Source of the DNA: Porphyromonas circumdentaria
Lineage (GTDB): Bacteria > Bacteroidota > Bacteroidia > Bacteroidales > Porphyromonadaceae
Assembly: GCF_900167105.1 (NCBI RefSeq)
Contig: NZ_FUXE01000012.1
Location: 1 to 64,000, forward strand
Direction of reading: 5' to 3'
DNA: 64,000 nucleotides
The notes under the pieces were generated by a model. That model was not told where the DNA came from and did no database searches. It was given only the letters and a program-made list of their open reading frames with translations. The translations under genes and the position numbers were made by a program. Every line of letters begins with the position of its first letter. Within the stretch, counting starts at the first letter, position 1. Positions 28,414 through 37,140 of the stretch are shown here, one piece after another.

Positions 28414-28988
28414 CGTTATGCGTGGATTAAGTTTTCTTATTGCGCCGACAAAGATACCCTATTTGGAAAGAGAGACCAACAGCCACCCCTCTACCTATTA
28501 CCATTCGTCTTTTTAAGAATGGACAAGAGGCTTTTTTATGGTATGACTATGCTCGCGCTGTTATGGGTAGACGATTACACAAAAAAGCCCATATATCTTT
28601 TGAAAAGTTTTCTCCTATGATAACTTTAGTTTGCACAGGTAGAAACTCGAGTTTGTACAGGAGGAAATTTTTGTTACGTGCTATGCAAAGAAAAGATATA
28701 ACTTTGCCTCTACCTGTTTTAACTATTTAATGTATAAGATTTAATAAATAGTTATTTGAAGTACAAGGATAGCTTTTGATGCTCTACTTGATGGAATGAT
28801 GATAGGAATTTCGGCATTAGGAGCGGGACGAATAGTTACGGCAGTTATTGTTGTATTTACTATCGGAAAGACTATTGTAAGGTTATGCGATTGATAGTCT
28901 TCGAAATAAATGAAGAATATCTTGATTGTGTGAGAATGGCACACAGAGATTATGGTGACCAGAAGTAAAGGATTCATTTCAAACACAA
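28414..28988. other. Gap with repeat array and possible promoter
   Basis: It holds the repeat array at 28623-28672 and a perfect -7 box TAacTTTGC at 28699-28707. A short open frame of 32 codons at 28796-28894 (hydrophobic, MMIGISALGAG onward) could encode a small membrane peptide, but I cannot support it. Confidence 0.4.
28623..28672. repeat. Palindromic repeat array, 22-bp period (AAACTnnAGTTT class)
   Basis: AGTTT occurs at 28628 and 28650, and AAACT/AAATT at 28643 and 28665, all at 22-bp spacing. The unit includes GCACAGGTAG or GTACAGGAGG, matching the arrays at 8902-8979 and 41829-41918. Confidence 0.6.
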
Positions 28989-29297
28989 ATGAAAGAGAAG
29001 GGGTATAATGTAGGTTTTATAGCGACGACTGTAGCTTTTTTAAGCCTTTCGTTGCTGTTCTTCTTACCTATTATTGTAAGAAATCATTGGGTCACATCTA
29101 TCGTAGCGTTTATTTTAGGCTCGGCGAGTTTTCTAATTTTAGTGACTACTATCGGTCGTACTCTAATAAAAAAACGACCTATAACGCGCAAATTGATTTA
29201 TATCTTCATAATCTCTGTCTTTGCCCAAATAGTCTCTGTGGGGCTTTTTGCAAATGTGGTTATAGACTTCTTGGTACGAGGTTATAATCCAATCTAA
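28989..29297 (+). CDS. Small membrane protein, 102 aa, unknown function
   Basis: Unrecognised. Three hydrophobic segments are visible at about residues 7-28, 35-53 and 67-93, separated by short basic loops. No family motif is recognised. Its nearest promoter-like box is about 280 bp upstream. The next plus-strand frame, also membrane-like, begins about 100 bp later, so the two may form a small operon ending at the terminator near 29694. Confidence 0.55.
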   Translation: MKEKGYNVGFIATTVAFLSLSLLFFLPIIVRNHWVTSIVAFILGSASFLILVTTIGRTLIKKRPITRKLIYIFIISVFAQIVSVGLFANVVIDFLVRGYNPI

Positions 29298-29392
29298 ATA
29301 CCCTAACTTTTCGAACGAGCGATAGAAAGCAGTTTATGAACTGAAAGAATCACAATAGTAGCTATGGAACAGAAAGAAAAGAGAATGGATGT

Positions 29393-29665
29393 ATGGAGCT
29401 TAGTTATTATAGCTCTAGCAGCTGTTGGGAGAGCTTCCTCCGATTTGTAATTTCTGACCCTAAGATACTCTTCGTGCTTGCTATGGTAGTGATGGTAGTA
29501 CTCCTTTTCTGCTTGGCAGGCTATGCAGGGGCAGCCTTTAAGAGTAGGAAGAATAGCACTGCCAAAGAGCGTTGCATATCTGCACTGCTTGCGGCGATAC
29601 TCCTCTTTTCGGGTTGTATATTCATACAACTCTTTTTTCCAACCTGTATGAATGGATGCGCCTGA
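29393..29665 (+). CDS. Small membrane protein, possibly frameshifted
   Basis: 90 aa with two hydrophobic segments (about 24-48 and 61-82). An overlapping frame starting at 29364 encodes MEQKEKRMDVWSLVIIALAA and stops at 29450; it has a charged head and a hydrophobic helix, a better natural start than 29393. A single frameshift near 29440 would join it to this frame and give a three-helix protein. It is therefore either an interrupted gene or a short independent ORF. Confidence 0.4.
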   Translation: MELSYYSSSSCWESFLRFVISDPKILFVLAMVVMVVLLFCLAGYAGAAFKSRKNSTAKERCISALLAAILLFSGCIFIQLFFPTCMNGCA

Positions 29666-29693
29666 CGCTTAGTTCAGACTCCTCCGAAATAGC

Positions 29694-29730
29694 AAAGCAA
29701 TGATTGCCTTAGGGTGGTCATTGCTTTTTT
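29694..29730 (+). terminator. Intrinsic terminator
   Basis: The arms AAAGCAATGA (29694-29703) and TCATTGCTTT (29718-29727) form a 10-bp stem running into a T tract. It ends the small membrane protein region before ychF. Confidence 0.75.
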
Positions 29731-29778
29731 TGTACACTTTTGAGCCTCCTTTCTTTTCGGTAATATCTGCAAAAAGGC

Positions 29779-29786
29779 TATTTTTG
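29779..29786 (+). promoter_or_regulatory. -7 box upstream of ychF
   Basis: TAttTTTG matches the consensus. A weak -33 (TTTC at 29755-29758) lies 20 bp upstream. It is 39 bp before the ATG. Confidence 0.5.
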
Positions 29787-29825
29787 TCCTGATAAACTGA
29801 TAGAAATAAAGATAGTTACACAATA

Positions 29826-30929
29826 ATGTCGTTACAATGCGGTATCGTTGGTTTGCCCAATGTAGGTAAATCGACCCTCTTCAATTGCTTATCCAATGCA
29901 AAGGCACAGTCTGCCAATTTCCCTTTTTGTACCATAGAGCCCAACGTGGGGGTTATTACAGTACCCGATGAGCGTCTCAATAAGTTGGCAGAGATCGATA
30001 AGCCTAAGCGCCTTATCCCTGCTACGGTGGAGATTGTAGATATAGCGGGTTTGGTCAAGGGCGCCAGTAAGGGCGAGGGCTTGGGCAATAAGTTTCTCGG
30101 CAATATACGAGAGACCGATGCCATACTGCACGTACTGCGTTGCTTTGACGATGATAACATCACGCACGTAGATGGCTCGGTAGACCCCATTCGAGATAAG
30201 GAAATCATCGACACCGAACTACAACTCAAAGATTTGGAAACGGTAGAGAGTCGTCTTGCTAAGCTCGAAAAGCAGGCTAAGACGGGCGGAGACAAGCAGG
30301 CTGCCCTTGTGGTAGGCGTTTTGCAGCGCTACAAAGAGGCACTCGAAAAGGGACTCAACGCACGTACCGTGCAGTTTGATAAGAAAGAGGAGCAGGAAGC
30401 GGCGCGCGAGCTTTATTTGCTTACTGCCAAACCCGTGCTTTATGTATGCAATGTAGACGAAGCCTCTGCCACTAAAGGCAATGCCTATGTAGAGCGCGTG
30501 CGCGAAGCTATTGCCAGCGAGGGGGCAGGTTTGCTCATCGTGGCAGCGAAGATAGAGAGTGAAATAGCCGAGCTGGAGACCTACGAAGAGCGTCAGATGT
30601 TCCTCGAAGAGATAGGTTTGGAAGAGTCGGGAGTAAGCCGTCTTATCCGTGCCGCCTATGCGTTGCTCAACTTGCAAACCTACTTCACTTCGGGAGCCGA
30701 TGAAACAAGAGCGTGGACCTTTATCAAGGGAAGCAAAGCTCCTCAGTGTGCGGGCATCATCCATACCGATTTTGAGAAAGGATTTATCCGTGCCGAGGTT
30801 ATTAAGTATGAAGATTACGTCGCTCTGGGCAGTGAGGCTGCTGTAAAAGAGGCGGGTAAAATGAATGTAGAGGGTAAGGAGTACGTGGTGCAAGATGGAG
30901 ACATTATGCACTTCCGCTTCAATGTATAA
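29826..30929 (+). CDS. ychF: Redox-regulated ATPase YchF
   Basis: 367 aa, near the 363 of E. coli. An Obg-family P-loop protein that prefers ATP, binds ribosomes and affects oxidative stress responses. Visible: G1 GLPNVGKSTLFN, the TIEPNVG switch region, G3 DIAGLVKGASKGEGLGNKF, a central coiled-coil insertion and a C-terminal TGS-like domain (from about residue 275). NVDE replaces the usual NKxD, as in other ATP-specific YchF proteins. Confidence 0.96.
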   Translation: MSLQCGIVGLPNVGKSTLFNCLSNAKAQSANFPFCTIEPNVGVITVPDERLNKLAEIDKPKRLIPATVEIVDIAGLVKGASKGEGLGNKFLGNIRETDAILHVLRCFDDDNITHVDGSVDPIRDKEIIDTELQLKDLETVESRLAKLEKQAKTGGDKQAALVVGVLQRYKEALEKGLNARTVQFDKKEEQEAARELYLLTAKPVLYVCNVDEASATKGNAYVERVREAIASEGAGLLIVAAKIESEIAELETYEERQMFLEEIGLEESGVSRLIRAAYALLNLQTYFTSGADETRAWTFIKGSKAPQCAGIIHTDFEKGFIRAEVIKYEDYVALGSEAAVKEAGKMNVEGKEYVVQDGDIMHFRFNV

Positions 30930-31026
30930 TTGCCGTACCCTACCCTAAGTAAGGGCTGTAAAGAGGGGTAACGCGTAGGGCTCCTCTTGTCAATAAAAAT
31001 TGATTAGTGCAAAATAGGTGTGTCCT

Positions 31027-32211
31027 ATGAAACATAAGTGGATTAAGATAGTATCGTTCTCGCTCCTCCTTCTATTGATAGGAGAGTTTGCCTCGCCATC
31101 ACTACTTTTTGCTCAACGAAAGGGCAAGAATAAGTTTACGGTAGTTATCGACCCAGGACATGGGGGGAAAGATGCTGGAGCGGTAGCACACGGAGGTAGA
31201 GAGAAAGACATCAACCTTGCCGTGGGATTACGTGTGGGAGAGATGATCTCCAAGCGATTTCCTAATGTAAAGGTGCTTTATACCCGTACAACCGATGTTT
31301 TTATCGGTTTGCAGCAGCGTGCCAACTTTGCCAATAAGAACAAGGCCGATCTTTTTATGAGTATTCATACCAATTCGGCCAAGTCTTCCGCTTCGGGCGT
31401 AGAGACCTACGTACTCGGTTTGTGGCGTAACGAAGACAACTTACGTGTGGCGATGAAGGAGAATGAATCTATCCTTCTGGAGGAAAACTACGAGCGCACC
31501 TATAAGGGATTCGACCCCTCTTCGAGCGAGAGCTATATCATGTTTGAGCTTTTGCAGAATAAGCACCTCGACCAGAGTATAGAGATTGCCAAAGCGGTAC
31601 AGGACCAATTGGGGGCTACCTCACTCATCAATCGAGGCGTTCGTCAGGCTGGTTTTTTGGTTATCCGAGAGACAGCTATGCCGAGTATCCTTATCGAGTT
31701 GGGTTTTATCTCCAATAGAAACGAGGCGGCCTTTTTGCTTAGTCAGCGGGGGCAACAGACCCTTGCTAACGCTATTGTAGAGGGGTTTGGCAACTACTAT
31801 AAAGCCTACAACAAAAGTTTTGGGGTTACGACGGTCGAGAATACCTCCACTCCAGAGCCAGAGCCCGAGATAAGGGAGGAGGAATCTCTGCAGGAGCCTA
31901 CCGTTGAGACCGAGGTAGAGCTTGCTGAGCAACCCGAGAAAGCCCCCGTAGTAGAGGAGCCTGCTAAATCGAAGGGCGAGACTTATGCCATACAGATCAT
32001 GGCTTTGAAGAAGAAAGTGTCTACCAAAAATCGAGACTTTAAGGGCGAAAAGGTGCGTTGTGAGCGTAATGGTAGAAACTATTGCTACATGGTAGACATC
32101 TCGGGCAACCGTAAGATGGCAGAGAAACAGCTCAAGAAATACAAGAAGAAATTCCCTGGAGCTTATATTGTAATCTATAAGAACGGGGTACGACAGGGTA
32201 CTATTTACTGA
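31027..32211 (+). CDS. N-acetylmuramoyl-L-alanine amidase with C-terminal SPOR domain
   Basis: 394 aa from the ATG at 31027; an in-frame GTG nine bases earlier is less likely. A signal peptide (about 1-30) is followed by an Amidase_3 zinc domain: VVIDPGHGGKDAGA (first His), the Glu of GREKDINLAVG, MSIHTNSA (His) and IELGFISNRNEA (catalytic Glu). A Glu/Pro-rich linker (about 265-320) leads to a SPOR-like domain (about 322-394) that binds denuded septal glycan. It probably splits peptidoglycan at division. The next gene, mlaD-like, follows after 49 bp. Confidence 0.92.
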   Translation: MKHKWIKIVSFSLLLLLIGEFASPSLLFAQRKGKNKFTVVIDPGHGGKDAGAVAHGGREKDINLAVGLRVGEMISKRFPNVKVLYTRTTDVFIGLQQRANFANKNKADLFMSIHTNSAKSSASGVETYVLGLWRNEDNLRVAMKENESILLEENYERTYKGFDPSSSESYIMFELLQNKHLDQSIEIAKAVQDQLGATSLINRGVRQAGFLVIRETAMPSILIELGFISNRNEAAFLLSQRGQQTLANAIVEGFGNYYKAYNKSFGVTTVENTSTPEPEPEIREEESLQEPTVETEVELAEQPEKAPVVEEPAKSKGETYAIQIMALKKKVSTKNRDFKGEKVRCERNGRNYCYMVDISGNRKMAEKQLKKYKKKFPGAYIVIYKNGVRQGTIY

Positions 32212-32260
32212 TAGTAGCGGATAAAACAAGAGAATACACACCACAAAAACATACTGAACG

Positions 32261-33163
32261 ATGAAGAAAACAACTAAAATAACGCTGGTAGGATTTTGGG
32301 TACTACTGGCCTCCTTAATCCTTTACCTGGGCGTGAATTACTTAAAGGGCCTCTCTGTTTTCAGTAGAGAGAAGTACTACTATGCTCGTTTTAAAGATGT
32401 TTCGGGGATTGTTGTAGCCTCTCCCGTTCTTATCAACGGGTATAAAGTGGGTACGGTACAGGGGTTGGAGTTTGATATGGAGCATGATGCTACCACTTTG
32501 GTAAAAGTAAATATCGACAAGTCTATACGCCTTCCCAAGGGAACATCTGCCACAGCACGCCTTTCTCTCTTCGGGGGAGCTCAATTGGATTTGCAGTTGG
32601 GTTCTTCTACCGAGATATTGGAGCAGGGAGGATATTTAGAAACCGTCCCCCCCGACAATGACCCGATGTCTGTGGTAACGAATAATATATTGCCCGCTGT
32701 GGTGCAGATGTTGCCTAAGATAGACTCTACACTTTCTGCTATCAATGCGATTGCCAACGACCCTGCGATTCTTGCTACTCTTAAGGAGGCTCATGCTACT
32801 GTACAGCGTGCCAATACGGCGATGCAAGGTATAGAGGGTGTTGTTGCCAAGGTAGATGGTTATATGAAAGGAGATGTGGCGAATATACTCCGAGCAGCAG
32901 ACTCTTCTGCAGTACGTCTTGAGCGTTTTACTCGTCAGCTGGATGAAATCGAACTCAAAACATTGGTGCAAAACTTAGAGACCTCCAGCGAAGAGTTGCG
33001 TAAGATAACTCAGCAAATCAACTCCACTGATGGTACTATTGGCAAGTTGGTACACAACAATGAGCTCTATGACGAAGCCAATAGACTTTTACAAACGATA
33101 GAAACCTTGGTAGAGGATATTAAAGCTAATCCGAAGAAATATCTCAAAATAAGTGTCTTCTAA
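32261..33163 (+). CDS. MlaD-family (MCE domain) lipid-transport protein
   Basis: 300 aa. A single N-terminal helix (residues 7-26) anchors a periplasmic MCE domain at about 38-118 with the SPVLINGYKVGTV stretch, followed by a helical C-terminal region rich in Asn, Thr and Ala that could form a coiled coil. MCE proteins carry phospholipids between membranes with an MlaE/MlaF ABC transporter, which is not encoded in the window. The downstream lipoprotein gene starts 3 bp after the stop and is probably co-translated. Confidence 0.9.
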   Translation: MKKTTKITLVGFWVLLASLILYLGVNYLKGLSVFSREKYYYARFKDVSGIVVASPVLINGYKVGTVQGLEFDMEHDATTLVKVNIDKSIRLPKGTSATARLSLFGGAQLDLQLGSSTEILEQGGYLETVPPDNDPMSVVTNNILPAVVQMLPKIDSTLSAINAIANDPAILATLKEAHATVQRANTAMQGIEGVVAKVDGYMKGDVANILRAADSSAVRLERFTRQLDEIELKTLVQNLETSSEELRKITQQINSTDGTIGKLVHNNELYDEANRLLQTIETLVEDIKANPKKYLKISVF

Positions 33164-33165
33164 CG

Positions 33166-34023
33166 ATGAAAAGAGAGATAGCTTTTGGGGTGGGTGTTGC
33201 CCTCCTTATGACCTTAGGACTGGGAGGATGCTCCTCCGATAAGAAAGAACGTAAGCAAGCATTAGGGCAGTTGCAGAGTTATGTGGTGGAGGGGGCTTTT
33301 GAACAAGCAATACCTCTTGCCGACTCTATCGATAGTGTGTGGGCATCTGACCTTGCTTTGCGAGAGGAGGCACTTGCTTGGCGTCGTAAGGCTTTGTCGC
33401 AGAAGTACACCTTTCTCTTAGACTCCATAGAGCAGGCTCTCGAAGGGCTTCAGGTGCGTTTAGATAGCCTCGAAGAAAAGATGGTTTTTATACCCGAGAG
33501 CGAAACCCAAGAGGCTAAGTATTGTGCGCAGAATCATAGGCAGGTTCCAACGCAGATGGGTAACTATCTCTACGCTTCGGCACATCCAAAGGGCTTTTTG
33601 AGCCTTACACATTATTATATAGGTAGCAGACCTTTGAAATATGATGCTATCGGACTGACCTCTTCGCAAGAGATTGCCGTGCGCTCAAGAGTTTTCGACA
33701 CAGGAGATGACCATAACCACACCTTTACGGCTGGTGGGAGGCATCATGCTACATTACAGTTGCCCCCGAATGATAGTTATGCTTTGGGGCTTTATGTATA
33801 TATGTGCTATCAAGATAGTGTACCGCTAAGGGTGGAGCTACACCATGAGGGAAAAGTAGTTACTCGCTATACTCTGAGCCGTGCGGATCAGAAGCCCTTG
33901 GCGGAGACTTTCCTCTTTGCCCAATGGGTACAGCAGAGAGAAAGTCTCAAAGCACGCTATACACGTTATCAAAAGGCATTAGGACAATTAACTGAAAAAG
34001 CCCCCCTTGCGCCTCGAAGCTAA
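33166..34023 (+). CDS. Lipoprotein of unknown function
   Basis: 285 aa. A signal peptide ends in LGLGGCSS, a good lipobox with Cys22. Residues 30-110 are helical and charged; residues about 118-265 are beta-rich with a His-rich patch (DDHNHTFTAGGRHH). No family is recognised. The 2-bp gap after the MlaD-like gene suggests a common function, perhaps envelope lipid transport; this is inference. Confidence 0.75.
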   Translation: MKREIAFGVGVALLMTLGLGGCSSDKKERKQALGQLQSYVVEGAFEQAIPLADSIDSVWASDLALREEALAWRRKALSQKYTFLLDSIEQALEGLQVRLDSLEEKMVFIPESETQEAKYCAQNHRQVPTQMGNYLYASAHPKGFLSLTHYYIGSRPLKYDAIGLTSSQEIAVRSRVFDTGDDHNHTFTAGGRHHATLQLPPNDSYALGLYVYMCYQDSVPLRVELHHEGKVVTRYTLSRADQKPLAETFLFAQWVQQRESLKARYTRYQKALGQLTEKAPLAPRS

Positions 34024-34110
34024 ATCATTGCTACTGCTATGCCAATGTTTATGATTATATAATGAAATAAATATTCTAACTCGAAGCTAAATCATTGCTA
34101 CCGCTATGCC
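34013..34110 (+). repeat. 31-bp direct repeat across a gene boundary
   Basis: CTCGAAGCTAAATCATTGCT and the next 11 bases occur at 34013-34043 and 34080-34110 with one mismatch. The unit covers the lipoprotein stop codon and the ATG of the next gene; the first copy holds a decoy ATG that stops after seven codons. Confidence 0.75.
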
Positions 34111-34780
34111 CTATGCTTACTTTTGGACAGGACAGATTATCTACGATGTTGCTTATCTGTTACTCCTCTTAGGGTTGCTCTTTTTGGGATTTGCTTCCTA
34201 TCGCATTCCTCGTCTCTATCCACGTCTTTTCGAGGCGGCTGCGTTCTATAAAGAGAGTGTTTTCTTTGAAGAGATCAAAAGGTATATATCCCCTACTTTT
34301 TTTCTCATTTTGGGGCGTTTGCAGTTCTCCCTTTCTCTGTCGCTTATCGCCTATTTTTATTTAGATTCCATAGGTAGGTTCGTTGGTATAGCTCTTGAGC
34401 AAACGCTGTTGATACTCTCCCTACTTTTCGTTGGTATCTATCTCTTTTTTGTTGTGCATAGGTTGCTTTACCGTGCATTAGGGTATGTTTACCTCTCTCT
34501 CTCGGTTTACGATTTGTGGAGAGATGGGTATAATCTTTTGGAGTGGTTATGGTCTTTTCCGCTCTACTTGGCCATACTTATGATGACCCAGCCGATGGGA
34601 TTTCAGGCGGGATTATGGGTAGCGGGTATCACCTTTCTTCTTTGGAGACTTTTTGTCATACGACGTACCCTGAGTGTACTAAAAGAGACAAATATTACGT
34701 ATCTACAACTTTCTTTGTACCTTTGCACCCACGAAGTAGCACCCTTTGCCTTTTGGGTATGGATTGCTATACGGGGGTAG
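34106..34780 (+). CDS. DUF4271 membrane protein
   Basis: 224 aa, about six hydrophobic segments. It resembles the Bacteroidota DUF4271 family, which very often precedes the uroporphyrinogen-III synthase gene, as it does here. The function is unknown. The ATG at 34106 lies in the second copy of a 31-bp direct repeat. A TAccTTTGC box inside its 3' end (34718-34726) may drive the next gene. Confidence 0.75.
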   Translation: MPYAYFWTGQIIYDVAYLLLLLGLLFLGFASYRIPRLYPRLFEAAAFYKESVFFEEIKRYISPTFFLILGRLQFSLSLSLIAYFYLDSIGRFVGIALEQTLLILSLLFVGIYLFFVVHRLLYRALGYVYLSLSVYDLWRDGYNLLEWLWSFPLYLAILMMTQPMGFQAGLWVAGITFLLWRLFVIRRTLSVLKETNITYLQLSLYLCTHEVAPFAFWVWIAIRG

Positions 34781-34805
34781 TATTAATTTTGTATTAATAG
34801 AAAAT

Positions 34806-35564
34806 ATGACCGCACCGACCAAGAAGATACTTATATCGCAACCAGAGCCTACCTCTGGCCGATCTCCTTACTACTCTATTGCCGAAAAGTATGGATATTC
34901 TTTAGAATTTCGTCAACTCATCAAGGTGGTTACCGTAGAACCTGCAGAGTTTCGTCGCCAAAGAGTAGATATTCTTGCCCATACAGCTGTAATCCTTTCA
35001 TCCAAATCGGCTATTGATAATTTCTTCACACTCACGAAAGAGTTGCGCCTTACAATACCCGAATCCATGAAATATTTCTGTCCGAGTGAGTCGATTGCTC
35101 TCTATTTGCAGAAGTATATTGTGTATCGCAAGCGCAAAGTCTTCTTTGGAGAGAACGGTCAGCTTACGGACTTGCTGGCAACTATAGCTAAGCATCCTAA
35201 GGAAACGTACTTTCTGCCCGTTTCTGAAAACCCAGAGAATGCACTCTTCGATATGCTCAATGAGAAGAAAATCACATTTAATCACGCTATAATGTATAGA
35301 ACCGTAACGCGTGGATTGGATGAGGAACCAATGGCTTTTGACCATGATATTATTCTTTTTTTTAGTCCCTATGGGATTAAGGCCTTGAAGGAGCTCTGTC
35401 CCGACTTTGAGCAAGGAGATAAAGTGATAGGAGCTTTCAGCACTTCTGCCGCAGAGGCTGTGGAGCAAGCTGGCTTACGACTGGATTTTGCAGCACCAGT
35501 ACCAGGTGTACCCTCTATGCCTGCCGCACTTGACCTCTATCTCTCTCAGCATGCAGAGAAGTAG
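34806..35564 (+). CDS. hemD: Uroporphyrinogen-III synthase
   Basis: 252 aa. It closes and inverts ring D of hydroxymethylbilane in tetrapyrrole synthesis. The sequence is weakly conserved, as usual for the family, but the ILISQPEPTSGRSPYY start, the HTAVILSSKSAIDNFF stretch and the C-terminal FSPYGIKALKELCPDF with FSTSAAEAVEQAG fit. I chose the ATG at 34806; the frame is open upstream but reads into DUF4271. Its end overlaps rnpA by 14 bp. Confidence 0.85.
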   Translation: MTAPTKKILISQPEPTSGRSPYYSIAEKYGYSLEFRQLIKVVTVEPAEFRRQRVDILAHTAVILSSKSAIDNFFTLTKELRLTIPESMKYFCPSESIALYLQKYIVYRKRKVFFGENGQLTDLLATIAKHPKETYFLPVSENPENALFDMLNEKKITFNHAIMYRTVTRGLDEEPMAFDHDIILFFSPYGIKALKELCPDFEQGDKVIGAFSTSAAEAVEQAGLRLDFAAPVPGVPSMPAALDLYLSQHAEK

Positions 35565-35991
35565 GCTTCAGAAATCAGAACGAATATATTTACGAGATAC
35601 GCTCCGTAGGCTCTTTGCTTGCGGGGCTACTTTTGTGGCTTATCCATTTAGGGTGGTCTATATGATGGTAGAAGAGCCTATGAAAGAGGCTCCACTTGCC
35701 ATCTTGATTAGTGTGCCGAAAAAACGTTTTAAGCATGCAACAGATCGTAATCGGGTTAAGAGGTTAGTACGGGAGAGTTTCCGTCTGCAAAAAGCTCCCC
35801 TACGAGAAAAGTTGGAGGCTCGGCATACTACGCTCTGTTTTGCAGTTTTGATGATTTCTGATGAAATACCTTCTTATGCCTCGGTCTATAAGGCTATGGA
35901 GAAGATACTTCGGAGGCTTGAGCGTGAAGTGGCTAAGCAAGGCGAAGTAAGTAATGGAGGCGAAGAGCCTACCCTTTTGTCGGTTGAGTAA
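35551..35991 (+). CDS. rnpA: Ribonuclease P protein component
   Basis: 146 aa basic protein that assists the RNase P RNA in 5' processing of tRNA. The conserved RNR region is present as [18 protein letters not shown] near residues 65-82, with the upstream [10 protein letters not shown] strand. The frame is open from 35488, but the ATG at 35551 gives the usual N-terminus. It overlaps hemD and precedes yidD, the normal rnpA-yidD order. rpmH and dnaA are not present here. Confidence 0.93.
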   Translation: MQRSRLQKSERIYLRDTLRRLFACGATFVAYPFRVVYMMVEEPMKEAPLAILISVPKKRFKHATDRNRVKRLVRESFRLQKAPLREKLEARHTTLCFAVLMISDEIPSYASVYKAMEKILRRLEREVAKQGEVSNGGEEPTLLSVE

Positions 35992-36008
35992 GTCCTTTTC
36001 TTTCTATT

Positions 36009-36272
36009 ATGAATAAGCAACGCTCTTTGGGACAGAAAATATACTACCAGCTTCATCGTCTGCTTATACTTTTTCTTTCGCTCCCTATTCACTTTTATCG
36101 AGGGGCTATATCGCCACTCTTTCCTCCTTCGTGTCGTTTTACGCCTACCTGTTCGCAGTATGCTCTGGAAGCACTTCGCAAACATGGTGCTATCAAGGGG
36201 ACGAGGCTTGCCATTCGGCGCATCTTTCGTTGTCATCCATGGGGAGGGGGAGGCTATGACCCTGTACCCTAA
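36009..36272 (+). CDS. yidD: Membrane protein insertion efficiency factor YidD
   Basis: 87 aa. It has the conserved [20 protein letters not shown] segment with the paired cysteines and the ending [12 protein letters not shown] typical of YidD. It assists YidC in inserting membrane proteins. It follows rnpA by 17 bp, the usual arrangement. Confidence 0.95.
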   Translation: MNKQRSLGQKIYYQLHRLLILFLSLPIHFYRGAISPLFPPSCRFTPTCSQYALEALRKHGAIKGTRLAIRRIFRCHPWGGGGYDPVP

Positions 36273-36293
36273 GAGTTCTATCCCCCTACTAAG

Positions 36294-37040
36294 ATGACGC
36301 CTTACATTGATTTTCACACACATTCGGAGCCTTTGATTACGCCCGAAGTGGTGGCGATACGGAGCGTTGACCTTTCAACCGAAGGGAATTGGCTTGAGCG
36401 GGAAGAGGCTTTTGCATTTGCAAGAGGTAGGGCGAGTAGGGGGGTGAAGGAGCAATATCTCCCTGCAAAGACTCCTATTTCCTTAGGCTTACATCCATGG
36501 TATATAGAGAAGGCAACTTTATCTGCTCAACTTAAGCAATTACAACACTATGCCCAACTGCCACAGGTCGTAGCGATAGGCGAGTGCGGAGTAGATCGTT
36601 ACAGTAGAGTAGATATATCTCTGCAAAAGGAGAGCTTCATGGAGCAGTGCCGTTTGGCGTACGAGAATAGTCTTCCCTGTGTACTGCATGTGGTAAAAGC
36701 ATGGGAAGAACTTTTTGCTTGCATAAAGCAGTTGGAAAAGCAACGACCGACCTTTGTTGTGCATGGATTCAGAGGAAAGAACGATTTGGCGCAAAGTCTT
36801 ATTTCAAAAGGTTTTTACCTCTCTTTAGGAGTGCACTATTCAGTGTCGTCTTTACACACAGCTTGGCAAGCGGAGCGACTATTCCTCGAAACCGATGAGG
36901 CCGATTTTTCTATCTTTTCGCTCTATCAAAAAGTGGCTCTGGATCTGCAACTACCCATCGCGACGGTACGAGAAAATATTTTTCATCGTACGCTCAATCT
37001 GCTCCCCATTGCCCCTCTACTTTCTTTGGATACCTTGTAA
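36294..37040 (+). CDS. TatD-family metal-dependent hydrolase
   Basis: 248 aa TIM-barrel hydrolase, a predicted metal-dependent DNase. Visible are the N-terminal DFHTHSEP (two His ligands), LGLHPWY, the Glu of IGECGVDRYS, LHVVKAW, VVHGFRGK and LETDEADF (Asp ligand). This is the short Bacteroidota subfamily; substrate is not established. It ends the plus-strand run starting with ychF, and a weak hairpin follows at 37042-37081. Confidence 0.85.
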   Translation: MTPYIDFHTHSEPLITPEVVAIRSVDLSTEGNWLEREEAFAFARGRASRGVKEQYLPAKTPISLGLHPWYIEKATLSAQLKQLQHYAQLPQVVAIGECGVDRYSRVDISLQKESFMEQCRLAYENSLPCVLHVVKAWEELFACIKQLEKQRPTFVVHGFRGKNDLAQSLISKGFYLSLGVHYSVSSLHTAWQAERLFLETDEADFSIFSLYQKVALDLQLPIATVRENIFHRTLNLLPIAPLLSLDTL

Positions 37041-37140
37041 AAACGGGAAGGCAAAGATGCAAAAAGATCTCCCTTCCCGTTACCATTTAGATAGAAAAAC
37101 TTATTTCATAGAACCCCTATAGGGTTCTGCCCCATTCGGA

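Noticed and set aside
28796-28894. Hydrophobic 32-codon frame upstream of the small membrane protein
   Set aside because: Too short and without a start context or homology I can judge; mentioned in the gap entry only.
37110-37128. Palindrome AGAACCC/GGGTTCT between the TatD and His-rich lipoprotein genes
   Set aside because: The stem is only 7 bp and no T tract follows on either strand, so I do not call it a terminator.
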